Notes under the pieces: generated by a model
Told to the model about the DNA's origin: nothing
Database searches by the model: none
What the model saw: the letters and a program-made list of their open reading frames with translations, nothing else
Shown here: one piece after another, positions 8,433-17,388 of the stretch
How the letters are laid out: every line of letters begins with the position of its first letter
Position numbering within the stretch: the first letter of the stretch is position 1
NCBI RefSeq assembly: GCF_031426495.1
Contig: NZ_JANPLK010000043.1
Coordinates: 62,001 to 126,000 of the forward strand
From: Gemmatimonas sp.
GTDB lineage: Bacteria; Gemmatimonadota; Gemmatimonadetes; Gemmatimonadales; Gemmatimonadaceae
Direction: 5' to 3'
DNA: 64,000 bases
Made by a program: the position numbers and the translations under genes

Positions 8433-9587
8433 CTACGAACGACTTCGAAGTGCTGTCAAGTCGACGGCCAGGGCATCGAGCCGAAGCCATCCGGAGGCGG
8501 TGCACCGGATCCGAGATCCGGCAGTCCCATGAACAGACTCGATCCACCCCTGCCGACGCCACGTGGCGACGCGGGCTTCCTCACCTTCCCGAAGCTCCAG
8601 TCCGTCGATCGTGCGTAACCCAAGGTACACCATCTCGGCCTCACGGTTCTGTCTGGTGAGCGTTTCCGCTCCCTCCATCGGGTCGATTCCAGCGGACAAC
8701 GCCGACTCCCATGCCGTCAATGCCGCGTGGTTCCAGCGACGCGCCGATCCGTCAAAGCCGTGCGCCGATGGCCCGATGCCCAGATACGGCACGTTCTGCC
8801 AATACGCACTGTTGTGTCGCGCGCGTCGGCCGGGCCGGGCGAAATTCGACACCTCGTAGTGCTCGAAGCCGGCGGACCGCAGTCGCTCGTGCGACTCGAG
8901 GAACTGCCGCTCGTAGAGATCTTCGGGCGCTTCCTCGACCTCACCACGGGCCTGCCATCGCCCGAGCGGCGTGTGCGGTTCGATGGTGAGACCGTACAGC
9001 GAAATGTGATCGGGAGCGAGTGCGAGAAGTCGCGTGACATCGCCGCTCCAGTCCCGCTCCAGCGTATCCGGCGCCGCGAAGATGAGGTCGAGCGACATCG
9101 CATCAATGCCGCCGGCGCGGAGGGTGTCAACCGCGCGCACGGCGGCATCCGCGTCATGCACGCGATGCATCCACGACAGCACCCGATCATCGAAGCTTTG
9201 GACACCTAAGCTCACCCGATTCACACCCGCCCGACACCACGCTGCCACGGCGTCGGCCGACACGTCTTCCGGGTTCGCTTCGAGCGTGACCTCGGCGTCC
9301 GCGTCCAGTCGAATGTGCTCGTGCAGTACATCGAACAAGCGCTCGATGCCCTCGCCGCCCAATCGCGACGGCGTGCCTCCACCGAGATACAGCGTGCTCA
9401 ACACGTCACACGACTCTGCGGTACCGCGAAGGCGAAGCTCGGCGCCGACCGAATCGGCGAACGCACGCCACGGCACCCGCTTGCGCACGGCGATCGCGAA
9501 ATCACAATAGCTGCAGCGCCGCGCACAGAACGGTACGTGCAAGTACAGATGCCGATAGCCCACGGGTGAAGCCGCCGAAGCGCTCAC
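8433..9587 (-). CDS. hemW: Radical SAM heme chaperone HemW
   Basis: This 384-residue radical SAM protein has its cluster motif CARRCSYC (CxxxCxxC) near the N terminus in the context YLHVPFCARRCSYCDF. It also has GGGTPS and the HemW-type C-terminal domain. Proteins of this family were long annotated as oxygen-independent coproporphyrinogen oxidase (HemN-like). HemW is now regarded as a heme-trafficking chaperone. The CxxxCxxC motif lacks the fourth cysteine that true HemN carries, which favours HemW. The GTG start overlaps the dprA stop as GTGA; hrcA follows by 10 bases. Confidence 0.9.
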   Translation of the reverse strand: MSASAASPVGYRHLYLHVPFCARRCSYCDFAIAVRKRVPWRAFADSVGAELRLRGTAESCDVLSTLYLGGGTPSRLGGEGIERLFDVLHEHIRLDADAEVTLEANPEDVSADAVAAWCRAGVNRVSLGVQSFDDRVLSWMHRVHDADAAVRAVDTLRAGGIDAMSLDLIFAAPDTLERDWSGDVTRLLALAPDHISLYGLTIEPHTPLGRWQARGEVEEAPEDLYERQFLESHERLRSAGFEHYEVSNFARPGRRARHNSAYWQNVPYLGIGPSAHGFDGSARRWNHAALTAWESALSAGIDPMEGAETLTRQNREAEMVYLGLRTIDGLELREGEEARVATWRRQGWIESVHGTAGSRIRCTASGWLRLDALAVDLTALRSRS

Positions 9588-10645
9588 GATACGCCGATGG
9601 ACGGATGCACCTGCCCCGATGGCCCGAAGTGCACGAGTCCATCGATTTCGAGCGCACTCAGCACAGCGGCCGCTTCACGAGGGCGCAACTGAGCGTGCGC
9701 CGCAACCTGCTCGATGTCGCGCGCGCCGCGTTGCACGGCGTCCCAGCACCGCGCTGCATCGCCATCGAGGGCCATGTGGGTGGAGATCGACCGATCGACG
9801 CGAAGCAAGGCCAACACGTCGTCCACGGCCAGAATCGGCTCGGCGTGCATCTTCAGCAGCGCATTGCTGCCGAGCGACGAGACCTGATCGATGGCGTTCG
9901 GTACGCAGGCGACCGTTCGATTCAATTCGAGCGCGTGATCGGCGGTGATCAGCGCGCCGCTCCCTGTACCAGCTTCGACAACGACGGTGAGGTCGGCCAG
10001 CGCCGCAATGATGCGATTCCGTCGGGGGAAGGTGCCACCGTGTCCAGTGTCACCCGGCCTCTGCTCGGTCAGCAACAGCCCATCACGCGCGATGCGTTCC
10101 TGCAGGGTGCGATGCGAACGCGGGTAATGCACGTCGAGACCCGTGCCGAGAACCGCCACGGTACGCCCGCCCGCTGCCAGCGCCGCCTCATGCGCCGCGC
10201 CGTCAATGCCGCGAGCCAATCCGCTCACGATCGTCACACCGGCGCGGGCGCAGGCGGTGGCGATGGCGCGCGCCACGCGCAGTCCGTATGCCGACGCCGC
10301 GCGGGTGCCCACGATCGCCACGGCCGGCGGATTCGCGCTAACCAGTGTGCCCTGCGCGTAGATCACCGGAGGCGAGTCGGCGAGTTCGAGGAGTCGCGAC
10401 GGGTAGCGCTCGGTTCCGGCCACGAGCGCCTCCCCGCCGATGCGACGCAGGTCCGCCAGAATGCGGTCGGCCGTACCCAATGCGTCGTCGCGTCGCGCCG
10501 CAGCGACCGACGCCAGCGCGCGCGCCGCGTCGCCATGAAGCGACAGGAGTCGCGCTACGCCAACGTCGCCGAGTCCGGCGACCTGACGCAGCGCGATCAC
10601 CTCGCGCGCGTCCACCACCTCTTCAGGGAAGAAACTGCGCGTCAC
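9584..10645 (-). CDS. dprA: DNA-processing protein DprA/Smf
   Basis: DprA binds incoming single-stranded DNA and loads RecA during natural transformation. The Rossmann-like core shows AIVGTRAASAYG, IVSGLARGIDGAAHEAAL and TVAVLGTGLDVHYPRSH. The segment TFPRRNRIIAALAD and the GSGALITADHAL motif follow. A short C-terminal winged-helix-like region ends the protein. The open frame begins at 10759 inside obg. A GTG at 10643-10645, preceded by GAGAAG, gives 353 residues and the expected N terminus. A pair of GTG codons at 10613-10618 just after the obg stop is an alternative. With recA, comB-unrelated pilT and this gene present, transformation competence is possible but not shown. Confidence 0.9.
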   Translation of the reverse strand: MTRSFFPEEVVDAREVIALRQVAGLGDVGVARLLSLHGDAARALASVAAARRDDALGTADRILADLRRIGGEALVAGTERYPSRLLELADSPPVIYAQGTLVSANPPAVAIVGTRAASAYGLRVARAIATACARAGVTIVSGLARGIDGAAHEAALAAGGRTVAVLGTGLDVHYPRSHRTLQERIARDGLLLTEQRPGDTGHGGTFPRRNRIIAALADLTVVVEAGTGSGALITADHALELNRTVACVPNAIDQVSSLGSNALLKMHAEPILAVDDVLALLRVDRSISTHMALDGDAARCWDAVQRGARDIEQVAAHAQLRPREAAAVLSALEIDGLVHFGPSGQVHPSIGVS

Positions 10646-11645
10646 GTGCCGGCTTCTCGGCTTCCACGCGCATGGCGAGCAGCTCACGCCACCACGCGTC
10701 GAGCACGACATCGAGCCCCATACGTCCGGCCGCGCTGATCGCGTACTTGCCGAACGCACCAGGCGCTTCGATGTCCGGCACGTAGTGTTCGCCCAGCAGA
10801 TCGAGCTTCGTGAAGACGACGCAATACGGCTTCGCGGCGAGTTCGGTGGAGTACGAGGAGATCTCGTGACGCAGCTGATCGAGTTCCGCCTGCCAGTCTT
10901 CCGCGTCGATGGGGATCATGAACGCGAGCATGCGCGTACGCTCGATGTGTCGCAGGAACCGAAGGCCAAGTCCCTTGCCTTCGGACGCGCCTTCGATGAT
11001 TCCCGGAATATCGGCCACCACGAACGAGCGGTGATCGCTGAGCGGGACGACGCCGAGGTTCGGCGACAACGTCGTGAACGGATAGTCAGCGATCTTCGGG
11101 CGCGCCGCCGAAATAACCGAGAGAAGCGTGCTCTTGCCCGCATTCGGCTGTCCGACGAGACCGATATCGGCGATCAGCTTGAGTTCGAGTTCGAGCGTGC
11201 GGGCTGTTCCTTCCTCACCCGGCTGCCACTCGCGCGGCGACTGGTGCGTGGGCGTCACGAAGAAGGAGTTGCCCTTGCCCCCCCGACCGCCCTTTGCCAC
11301 GAGAATGGTGTGTCCATCCTCCATGACTTCACCGAGAAACTCCTGCGTCTCGGCGTCGCGCACGACCGTGCCGGGAGGCACCGGCAACACGATGTCCTCG
11401 CCCGAGCGGCCGGTCCGGTTCGACCCTTCGCCGTGCTGTCCGCGTTCGGCCTTCCAGGCATCGCGGTACGTGTAGTCGAGGAGCGTGGTCAGGTTCCGGT
11501 CGCCGCGTACGATCACGTCGCCGCCACGTCCGCCGTCGCCGCCATCAGGGCCACCCATCGGCGCGAATTTCTCGCGGCGAAACGACGTCTGTCCCGAACC
11601 ACCGGTTCCTGCTTCGACCTTCACGAGTACGCGATCTACGAACAT
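10623..11645 (-). CDS. obg: GTPase Obg/CgtA
   Basis: Obg is an essential ribosome-associated GTPase involved in 50S assembly and stress signalling. The N-terminal glycine-rich Obg fold is clear (GGPDGGDGGRGGDV, KGGRGGKGNSFF). The G domain has G1 GQPNAGKSTLL, the switch YPFTTLSPNLG, G3 DIPGIIEGASEGKGLG and the G4-like TKLD. The C-terminal tail is short, as in many Obg proteins without an OCT domain. The usual upstream partners rplU-rpmA are not in the window. The 3' end overlaps the likely dprA start. Confidence 0.96.
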   Translation of the reverse strand: MFVDRVLVKVEAGTGGSGQTSFRREKFAPMGGPDGGDGGRGGDVIVRGDRNLTTLLDYTYRDAWKAERGQHGEGSNRTGRSGEDIVLPVPPGTVVRDAETQEFLGEVMEDGHTILVAKGGRGGKGNSFFVTPTHQSPREWQPGEEGTARTLELELKLIADIGLVGQPNAGKSTLLSVISAARPKIADYPFTTLSPNLGVVPLSDHRSFVVADIPGIIEGASEGKGLGLRFLRHIERTRMLAFMIPIDAEDWQAELDQLRHEISSYSTELAAKPYCVVFTKLDLLGEHYVPDIEAPGAFGKYAISAAGRMGLDVVLDAWWRELLAMRVEAEKPARDAQFLP

Positions 11646-11750
11646 GAATCACTTCCGAAACGAGAGAGGCAGCCGGCCACGGGGGCGCCGCCAAAAAACC
11701 TTCGAGTACACTGCGTGCTGATGGTGCTGCCGTACTGCTGAAATGCCGAA

Positions 11751-12467
11751 CTACTTCCCCTGCACTCGCGCCCACAGACCGAGATAGCGACGCATGTCGT
11801 CGTCGCTGATCAATGGCGAGACCACCCGCAACGCGGCCGTCACGACACCCGCCGACGCTCCCGCGTTCAGCGCACCGTGCAGATGCGAATGCAGCTGCCG
11901 GTCTTGTCGTGCAATCGCGCACGCGGCGACCACACACAATTCTCGTCGTGCCAGATCGAGCAACGGCCGGCCGAGCACTTTGCCGTATCCCTCCGTGATC
12001 ATCCACCGATCCAACGCCGGATGGAGTCCACGAATGTTCACACGCAACCGATCGTAAAATTCGCCGTACACCGTGGCGCACGTCGCCTCGCCTCGCGCCA
12101 CAAAGTCCAGCTCCTCAGCTTCTCGGTCGTCGGCCGGCGATGGTGCGAGGCGACCGGAGATCCGCCGCCAATCTCGCGCCGCGTTGAGCGCGCGCGGAAA
12201 CCCGGCGAACAGGTACGTCTGAAGAATGACTTCCTCGACCCAGATCGGATTGACGACGTCATTCACCCCCGACAGTTCCGCACGAACCTCCGCCTCGCTG
12301 CCGCCGGCCAGCACCGCCGCAAGCCGAACGAGCGCCGCCGTCTCCGCATCGAGTGCATCGAGTGTAACGGACACGTGGCCGCGGGCTGTCATCGAACCAA
12401 CGCCCACGGTGTCATGCGTACGCGCGCCTGCCTCGCCCATGCGCGGCTCGCCGTCATACGGCGTCAT
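11751..12467 (-). CDS. Carboxymuconolactone decarboxylase (CMD/AhpD-like) family protein
   Basis: The protein has about 238 residues in a mainly helical AhpD-like fold. The C-terminal half carries the family-type stretch RRELCVVAACAIARQDRQ followed by HSHLHGALNAGAS, where the paired cysteines and the histidine correspond to the CMD active-site region. An N-terminal region (ALDAETAALVRLAAVLAGGS, EEVILQTYLFAGFPRALNAA) resembles a second CMD-like repeat. Substrate is unknown; family members range from gamma-carboxymuconolactone decarboxylase to peroxidase reductants. The ATG at 12465-12467 overlaps the asparaginase stop by 14 bases; ATGs at 12440 and 12392 are alternatives. Co-transcription with the asparaginase gene is likely. 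Confidence 0.75.
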   Translation of the reverse strand: MTPYDGEPRMGEAGARTHDTVGVGSMTARGHVSVTLDALDAETAALVRLAAVLAGGSEAEVRAELSGVNDVVNPIWVEEVILQTYLFAGFPRALNAARDWRRISGRLAPSPADDREAEELDFVARGEATCATVYGEFYDRLRVNIRGLHPALDRWMITEGYGKVLGRPLLDLARRELCVVAACAIARQDRQLHSHLHGALNAGASAGVVTAALRVVSPLISDDDMRRYLGLWARVQGK

Positions 12468-13593
12468 TGCGTACAGGCGCGCCGAGCGACGCCACACTCA
12501 CGAACACTTCGCCGACCTGTTCGCCACGCGTGTTGCGCACGGCCCGAACGGCCGCGTCGCGCAAGCTCTCCGGCAACGGCGATGGCAATCCGCCGTACTC
12601 CGCCAGCATCGCCAGCACGGCGACGAACTGCGCCCGCTGCGAGCCGTCCTCGACCTTGAGTGCGAAACCGATACCGCGGTCGATGATCGCAAACGTGTGC
12701 ACACCTTCCGCGCCGACTTTGCACAACACGTTTCCGCCGATCGCCTCCATGAGGCGTGTATCGAACCGATCGCTGCCGCCCACGAGGAACGGATGCGTCG
12801 TCATGGCATGCACTATACGCCGGCTCGTCTCGTCTCCGTGAGTCGACGCGTGGGCGAGTCGTGCGTACGAGAGCGCCATATTCGCCAGCGGGAGCGAGAA
12901 GACTGTCACGCCGCAACCGTCGACCGCAACACGGACCTGCTCCGGCGTCATGCCCGCCCACGTGGCAACGGTCTCGTGTGCCGCCCGCTGTACCGCATGC
13001 GACGCCTGCTCGTAGCCGGTGGTGGGCTCGCCGAGAAGCACTGCCCGCGCCAGCATGGCCGCGTGTTTTCCCGAGCAGTTGTTGTGGAGGCGCGTGACCC
13101 GATCGCCCGACTCGCGAAGCAGCCGTGCGCCGCGCGACGCCAGCGGCTCATGGGCCCCACAGGCGAGGTCGCCTTCCTCGAGACCGATTCCGGCGAGCAT
13201 CGACTCGGCCAGTGCCACATGCTCCGGTTCGCCACCGTGGGATGCGCAGGCCAAGGCCAACTGGCTCGAGCCCCAGCCCAGACGTTCCAGGCCGCCCGCC
13301 CGCACCAGCGGCATCACCTGAAAGGGCTTGGCACACGAACGCCACCACGTCTCCGTGTGCGGATTGCGCACGCCCTCCAGCAGCGTCCCGTTGGCGTCCA
13401 CGACGGCAGCATGGACACGGTGACGCGATTCGACCGTACCGCCGCGCGTCACCACCACATCGAAGCGGCGCTCCCGGAGCGCCGGGGCGAATACCATCGG
13501 CGTCGCCGATGCGAACGGCCCCTGTACGGACGCGCCATCCGGCTCGGCGTGCGGCGCACCAGCGCCTGAGAATATCGATCGAGTCTCGCTCAC
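12454..13593 (-). CDS. Asparaginase, Rhizobium etli type II-like family
   Basis: This 379-residue protein belongs to the asparaginase family typified by Rhizobium etli AnsA/ReAV, which is unrelated to the E. coli enzymes and fused into a beta-lactamase-like fold. Seen are the Ser-x-x-Lys type motif RSCAKPFQ, CASHGGEPEH, NNCSGKHAAML and DGCGVTVFSLPL. Together these supply the serine, lysine and paired cysteine/aspartate residues known from the R. etli enzyme. The expected reaction is L-asparagine to aspartate plus ammonia. It starts at a GTG preceded by AGGGG, and the CMD-family gene overlaps its 3' end. Confidence 0.87.
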   Translation of the reverse strand: MSETRSIFSGAGAPHAEPDGASVQGPFASATPMVFAPALRERRFDVVVTRGGTVESRHRVHAAVVDANGTLLEGVRNPHTETWWRSCAKPFQVMPLVRAGGLERLGWGSSQLALACASHGGEPEHVALAESMLAGIGLEEGDLACGAHEPLASRGARLLRESGDRVTRLHNNCSGKHAAMLARAVLLGEPTTGYEQASHAVQRAAHETVATWAGMTPEQVRVAVDGCGVTVFSLPLANMALSYARLAHASTHGDETSRRIVHAMTTHPFLVGGSDRFDTRLMEAIGGNVLCKVGAEGVHTFAIIDRGIGFALKVEDGSQRAQFVAVLAMLAEYGGLPSPLPESLRDAAVRAVRNTRGEQVGEVFVSVASLGAPVRNDAV

Positions 13594-13652
13594 CCCTGAA
13601 AGATAACCGGGGCGAGGGAGGCGAGTCGGCTCAGACGACCATTCGACCTCGG

Positions 13653-14624
13653 TCAGCGCTCCGTGGAGGCCTGGGCGCGGGGTGACGCGAGCAGGACGCC
13701 GGCCAGAACGAGCGCCCCTCCCACGACCGTGCCGATGCCCGGAACCTCGGCGATGCCCGGGAGGAGGGCGGCCAGGATCGTGGCACCGATCGGCTCACCT
13801 AGCGTCGTGAGATTCACCACAAATGCCGGCAGGTGGCCGAGCGCCCAGTTCATACCGGTGTGTCCGAGTAGCATGGGGCCGATGGCAAGTCCCGCAAAGA
13901 TCGACAGTTCGCGGCGCGGCTGCGGCAACAGGACCTCGCCACTGGCGAGCGCAATGAGCAGACATGTGACAAAGGCTGCCCCATAGGCGAGAGAAACGTA
14001 GGGCCACACCCCGACACGCTGCCGAAGCCGGCGCCCGATCAAGTAGTACAACGCGGCCGTAACCGCGCCCACGAGCGCCAAGAGGTCGCCGAACAGCGCA
14101 CGGCCGCCACCCTCCGTGGTCGATCCGCCGGCGATCGCGGAGACAATTCCCGGCAATCCCCCGGGGACGTCGGCCAACCCCACCACCAGCGCACCAATCA
14201 CGGCGATGACGACCCCGATCCATTGACGTCCGGAGGGAGACTCATGCAGCCAGAGCGCCGACACACTGGCGATCAGCACGGGCTGCAGATTCACCAACGC
14301 GACCGAGGCCGCGACCGTCGTGTAGCGCAACGAGGCATTCCAGCTCCAGAAGTGGAGCGCGAGCAACACTCCGGCACCCGCGGCCAGCAGCAATTCCCGT
14401 CGGGACAGCAGACGCCACTCTCGCCAGGAGCCCGTGAACATCAGGGCCGCTCCGACGATGAGCATCGACAAACCCAGTCGCCACGTGGCGATCACGATGG
14501 CTGAACTCGCAGACAGCCGGATCAGCGGTGCCGCAAAGGAGATCCCGATCAGCGACGCCGCCAGCACGAGGACTGGCGAACGGCGAGAGACGGGGGATTT
14601 GCTGGGAGAGGACGAGGCGGGCAT
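13653..14624 (-). CDS. EamA/DMT-family transporter
   Basis: This 323-residue integral membrane protein has about ten hydrophobic segments arranged as two EamA repeats. Examples are VLVLAASLIGISFAAPLIRL at the start of the first repeat and FAGLAIGPMLLGHTGMNWAL in the second. The drug/metabolite transporter superfamily exports amino acids, nucleotide precursors or other small molecules; the substrate cannot be deduced. The open frame runs on to 15149, but that part is a shadow of the heptose kinase gene. The ATG at 14622-14624 gives a sensible N terminus before the first membrane span. It is divergent from hldE. Confidence 0.85.
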   Translation of the reverse strand: MPASSSPSKSPVSRRSPVLVLAASLIGISFAAPLIRLSASSAIVIATWRLGLSMLIVGAALMFTGSWREWRLLSRRELLLAAGAGVLLALHFWSWNASLRYTTVAASVALVNLQPVLIASVSALWLHESPSGRQWIGVVIAVIGALVVGLADVPGGLPGIVSAIAGGSTTEGGGRALFGDLLALVGAVTAALYYLIGRRLRQRVGVWPYVSLAYGAAFVTCLLIALASGEVLLPQPRRELSIFAGLAIGPMLLGHTGMNWALGHLPAFVVNLTTLGEPIGATILAALLPGIAEVPGIGTVVGGALVLAGVLLASPRAQASTER

Positions 14625-14694
14625 CGCGGCGGGAGGAGGCAAGGGAACGGCACAACCGGTGACGAAGCTTATGGGTCCGACTAGCTTCCCCGCC

Positions 14695-15690
14695 ATGACG
14701 CCCACCATCTCCCGCGCTCGGCTCGAGGCATTGCTGGCTGACGCCGCCTCGCAGCACGTGGTCATCATCGGCGATGCCATGCTCGACGTGTACCTTCGTG
14801 GCGACGTCGACCGCATCTCCCCCGAGGCGCCCGTCCCCGTGGTGCGCGTGCGCGACCGCAAGCTGGCCCTCGGTGGCGCAGCGAACGTGGCGCAGAACGT
14901 CGCGGCCGTTGGCGCGGGGTGCGATCTCGTGGCCGTGGTCGGAGACGACGGGGCTGGCAGCACCCTGCGCGAGCGCCTCCAGGCCGGTCGCATGGAGTCG
15001 CGGTCGCTCGTCGTGGTCGGTCGACCCACCACGACCAAGACCCGCGTCATGGCGCGATCCCAGCAGCTGGTGCGGTTCGATGAAGAAGATGACGCGGACC
15101 TCGAAAGCGCAGACGTGGCGCGTGTGCTCGAGGCCATCGAAACCGCCATGCCGCACGCAACGGCGCTCGTCTTCGAAGACTATAACAAAGGCGTGCTCGT
15201 CCCGGCGGTCATCGAAGGCGCGATCGCTGCCGCGCGCACGCGGAATCTCCCGATCGTCGTAGATCCGAAGTTCCGCAACTTCTTTGCGTATCGTGGGGCC
15301 ACCGTGTTTAAGCCGAATCGTCGAGAGCTTGAAAGTGCACTCGGCGCGGCTGTTGATCTGGAACATCCGGCGGCGTTGCCGGAGACCTTTGCGCGCCTCG
15401 GCGTCGAGCACTTGCTGCTCACGCTCGGTGAGCGCGGCATGGCACTGGTCTCGTCAGACGGCGTGGTGCATCGCGTCCCCACCACCGCCCGTGAGGTGTA
15501 CGACGTGGTCGGTGCCGGCGACACCGTCACGGCGTATCTGGCGACGATGCTCGCCGCGGGAGCCACCGCGCTCGAGGCAGCGATCGTGGCGAACTACGCC
15601 GCCGGCGTCGAAGTGGGGAAGCTCGGTGCCGCCACGGTCACGCCCCACGAAGTCCTCGAGGCTTACGACGCGCACATTGCGGATGCGTGA
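14695..15690 (+). CDS. hldE: D-glycero-beta-D-manno-heptose-7-phosphate kinase (HldE kinase domain / RfaE1)
   Basis: This 331-residue PfkB-family sugar kinase shows VVIIGDAMLDVYLRGDVDRI, GGAANVAQNVAAVGAG, KPNRRELE and the catalytic VVGAGDTVTAYLATML. It phosphorylates heptose-7-phosphate at C1 in ADP-heptose synthesis for LPS core. It lacks the C-terminal cytidylyltransferase domain of the fused E. coli HldE, so that step must be encoded by a separate gene. gmhA, an earlier step of the same pathway, is at 22103. ATG 14695 is preferred; in-frame ATG 14671 is possible. It is one of very few plus-strand genes. Confidence 0.92.
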   Translation: MTPTISRARLEALLADAASQHVVIIGDAMLDVYLRGDVDRISPEAPVPVVRVRDRKLALGGAANVAQNVAAVGAGCDLVAVVGDDGAGSTLRERLQAGRMESRSLVVVGRPTTTKTRVMARSQQLVRFDEEDDADLESADVARVLEAIETAMPHATALVFEDYNKGVLVPAVIEGAIAAARTRNLPIVVDPKFRNFFAYRGATVFKPNRRELESALGAAVDLEHPAALPETFARLGVEHLLLTLGERGMALVSSDGVVHRVPTTAREVYDVVGAGDTVTAYLATMLAAGATALEAAIVANYAAGVEVGKLGAATVTPHEVLEAYDAHIADA

Positions 15691-15731
15691 ACTACATTTG
15701 CCAAGGGCGGCGGCGGGGTATCGCCACGTTT

Positions 15732-15805
15732 GGTCCGGTAGCTTAGTTGGTTAAAGCGCTCGACTCATAATCGAAGGATCGTGGGTTCAAGTCCCACCCG
15801 GACCA
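15732..15805 (+). tRNA. tRNA with CAT anticodon (elongator Met or Ile2)
   Basis: A complete 74-base cloverleaf is present: acceptor GGTCCGG pairs with CCGGACC plus discriminator A, the D arm contains AGTTGG, and the T arm is GTGGG-TTCAAGT-CCCAC. The anticodon loop CTCATAA gives anticodon CAT. That fits elongator tRNA-Met, or tRNA-Ile2 if C34 is converted to lysidine; it lacks the three G-C pairs typical of initiator. The CCA end is not encoded. The top anticodon-stem pair is mismatched (C-A). Confidence 0.9.
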
Positions 15806-15840
15806 TACGCCTCGGTGCCATGCACCGAGGCGTATGTCTT
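15804..15840 (+). terminator. Stem-loop terminator after the CAT tRNA
   Basis: A perfect 15-pair stem (15804-15818 with 15822-15836) with a three-base loop is followed by TCTTTGG. The left arm includes the last acceptor base and the discriminator of the tRNA, so in the precursor this hairpin competes with the final acceptor pair. The T-tract is short, so termination may be partial. Confidence 0.55.
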
Positions 15841-15928
15841 TGGCAGAACCGGAGGGGGCTTCCCACCGCCGATCCCCTCCGTTACGTTCTTGATCCGCGC
15901 GGTGAGTTGTCGAGCACGGAACGCTATG

Positions 15929-16002
15929 GGGCGTGTAGCTCAGCTGGTTAGAGCGCTGCTTTCACACAGCAGAGGTCCGGGGTTCGAGTCCCTGCACGCC
16001 CA
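15929..16002 (+). tRNA. tRNA-Val (CAC)
   Basis: A full 74-base cloverleaf is present: acceptor GGGCGTG pairs with CACGCCC plus discriminator A, and the D arm contains TCAGCTGG. The anticodon stem CTGCT/AGCAG encloses loop TTCACAC with anticodon CAC. The T arm is CGGGG-TTCGAGT-CCCTG, where the outermost pair is C-G. CCA is not encoded. It lies 123 bases after the CAT tRNA on the same strand and is followed by a strong terminator. Confidence 0.95.
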
Positions 16003-16025
16003 CTTCATCATCTCGTAGTACAAGA

Positions 16026-16063
16026 ACGGCCGGTCATCTTCACTGATGACCGGCCGTCTTTTT
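16026..16063 (+). terminator. Intrinsic terminator after tRNA-Val
   Basis: A perfect 13-pair stem pairs 16026-16038 with 16045-16057 around a six-base loop. It is followed by CTTTTT (T-run 16059-16063). It ends the tRNA transcript before the convergent hflX gene, whose stop is at 16087. Confidence 0.9.
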
Positions 16064-16086
16064 GTTCAGTGTCGGCGGTTTGGCGA

Positions 16087-17388
16087 TCAGAACACTTCCG
16101 CCGCTACGGCCGGTGCCTTGACCCGCTCGACACCCCGGAGCACGGTAATCCGCGCACCAGCTTGCCGCAGACGACCGATGGTGCGGTCGTCCAAGCGCGC
16201 GCGAAGCACAATCACATCCTCGTCGGTGCGCTGATCCAGCACCTCACCGTCGCGATGCATCTCGGCAATCATTCGCCCGTTGGCCGCCGGCAGCCGGACT
16301 TCAAGCACGGGACGTTGGCGACGCAGGCTGTCCAACAGTGATGCGCGCAGCCCGTCGAGACCACCGGGCTCGATGGCCGACACGAACAACGAATTCGGGA
16401 TGAGATTCGCCACGCGTTCACGAACGGCCGCCACTTCGTCGGCTGGCAGCAAGTCCATCTTATTCATGATGTACAGCTTCGGCTGATCGGCCAGCCCGAG
16501 ATCCGCCAGCACACCGTCCACGACATCGCGCTGCTCTTCCCAGACCGGATGACTCGCGTCGATGACGTGCAGCAGCAGATCCGCTTCCTTCGCCTCGGAC
16601 AACGTGGCCCGGAACGACGCGACCAGATGGTGCGGCAGCTTCCGGATGAACCCGACGGTGTCGGTGAGGAGCACGGTGTAGCCGTCGCCGACGTCGACTT
16701 CACGCGTGAGCGGATCGAGCGTGGCGAAGAGACGGTCTTCCACGAACACCTGCACGTCATTCGCCATCTGCCGCAGGATCGATGACTTGCCCGCATTCGT
16801 GTAGCCAACGAGGGCAACTCGGTAGTGCGCCTTGCGTCCTTCCCGCTGCACTTCGCGCGCGCGCTCGACATCGGCGAGGCGCTCCTTCAGCACGCGAATG
16901 CGATGTTGAATGAGACGACGGTCGGTTTCAAGCTGCGTTTCACCCGGACCACGTACGCCGATACCACCGCGGAACTTCTCGAGGTGGGTCCACATGCGTG
17001 TGAGTCGCGGCAGCAAATACTGCAGCTGCGCGAGTTCCACCTGCATGCGGGCCTCGCTCGACCGCGCCCGCGTGGCGAAGATGTCCAGAATCAGCTCCGC
17101 GCGATCCATCACGCGCGTTCCGACAATGGCTTCGACGTTCTTGCCTTGGGCCGGCGTCAGCTCATCATCGAAGAGCACCAGCGTGGCACCGAGTTCGTTG
17201 ATGCGCAGCTTGAGCTCCTCGACCTTCCCGCTGCCCAGGTACGTCGCGGGATGCGGCCGATCGAGCGCCTGCGTTAACCGGCCAACCACGACAGCCCCAG
17301 CCGTGTCGGCCAGGCGGGCGAGTTCTTCGAGGTGTTCTTCTGATTGATGACGGGCATTACCACGCTTCGACGGTGCACTGACGAGCAC
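16087..17388 (-). CDS. hflX: GTPase HflX
   Basis: HflX is a ribosome-splitting GTPase active under heat and other stress. The N-terminal HflX domain (ATYLGSGKVEEL, LVLFDDELTPAQGKNVE, ILDIFATRA) is followed by a coiled helix with GGIGVRGPGETQLETDRR. The G domain has GYTNAGKSS, DTVGFIRKLP and NKMD. The length is 433 residues. The GTG at 17386-17388 is the only conventional start codon after an upstream in-frame TAG. The untranslated in-frame triplets just before it would encode VERA, which matches the family N terminus, so the true start is uncertain by a few residues. Confidence 0.94.
   Translation of the reverse strand: MLVSAPSKRGNARHQSEEHLEELARLADTAGAVVVGRLTQALDRPHPATYLGSGKVEELKLRINELGATLVLFDDELTPAQGKNVEAIVGTRVMDRAELILDIFATRARSSEARMQVELAQLQYLLPRLTRMWTHLEKFRGGIGVRGPGETQLETDRRLIQHRIRVLKERLADVERAREVQREGRKAHYRVALVGYTNAGKSSILRQMANDVQVFVEDRLFATLDPLTREVDVGDGYTVLLTDTVGFIRKLPHHLVASFRATLSEAKEADLLLHVIDASHPVWEEQRDVVDGVLADLGLADQPKLYIMNKMDLLPADEVAAVRERVANLIPNSLFVSAIEPGGLDGLRASLLDSLRRQRPVLEVRLPAANGRMIAEMHRDGEVLDQRTDEDVIVLRARLDDRTIGRLRQAGARITVLRGVERVKAPAVAAEVF

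Noticed and set aside
7228..8440. CIRCE operator around hrcA
   Set aside because: No TTAGCACTC/GAGTGCTAA-type inverted repeat is visible; only an unrelated stem-loop was found.
9566..10738. Long plus-strand open frame opposite dprA
   Set aside because: Arg/His-rich composition and no domain; it is a shadow of dprA in high-G+C DNA.
14625..15149. N-terminal extension of the DMT transporter frame
   Set aside because: It is antisense to hldE, Ser-rich and lacks membrane segments; the transporter starts at 14624.
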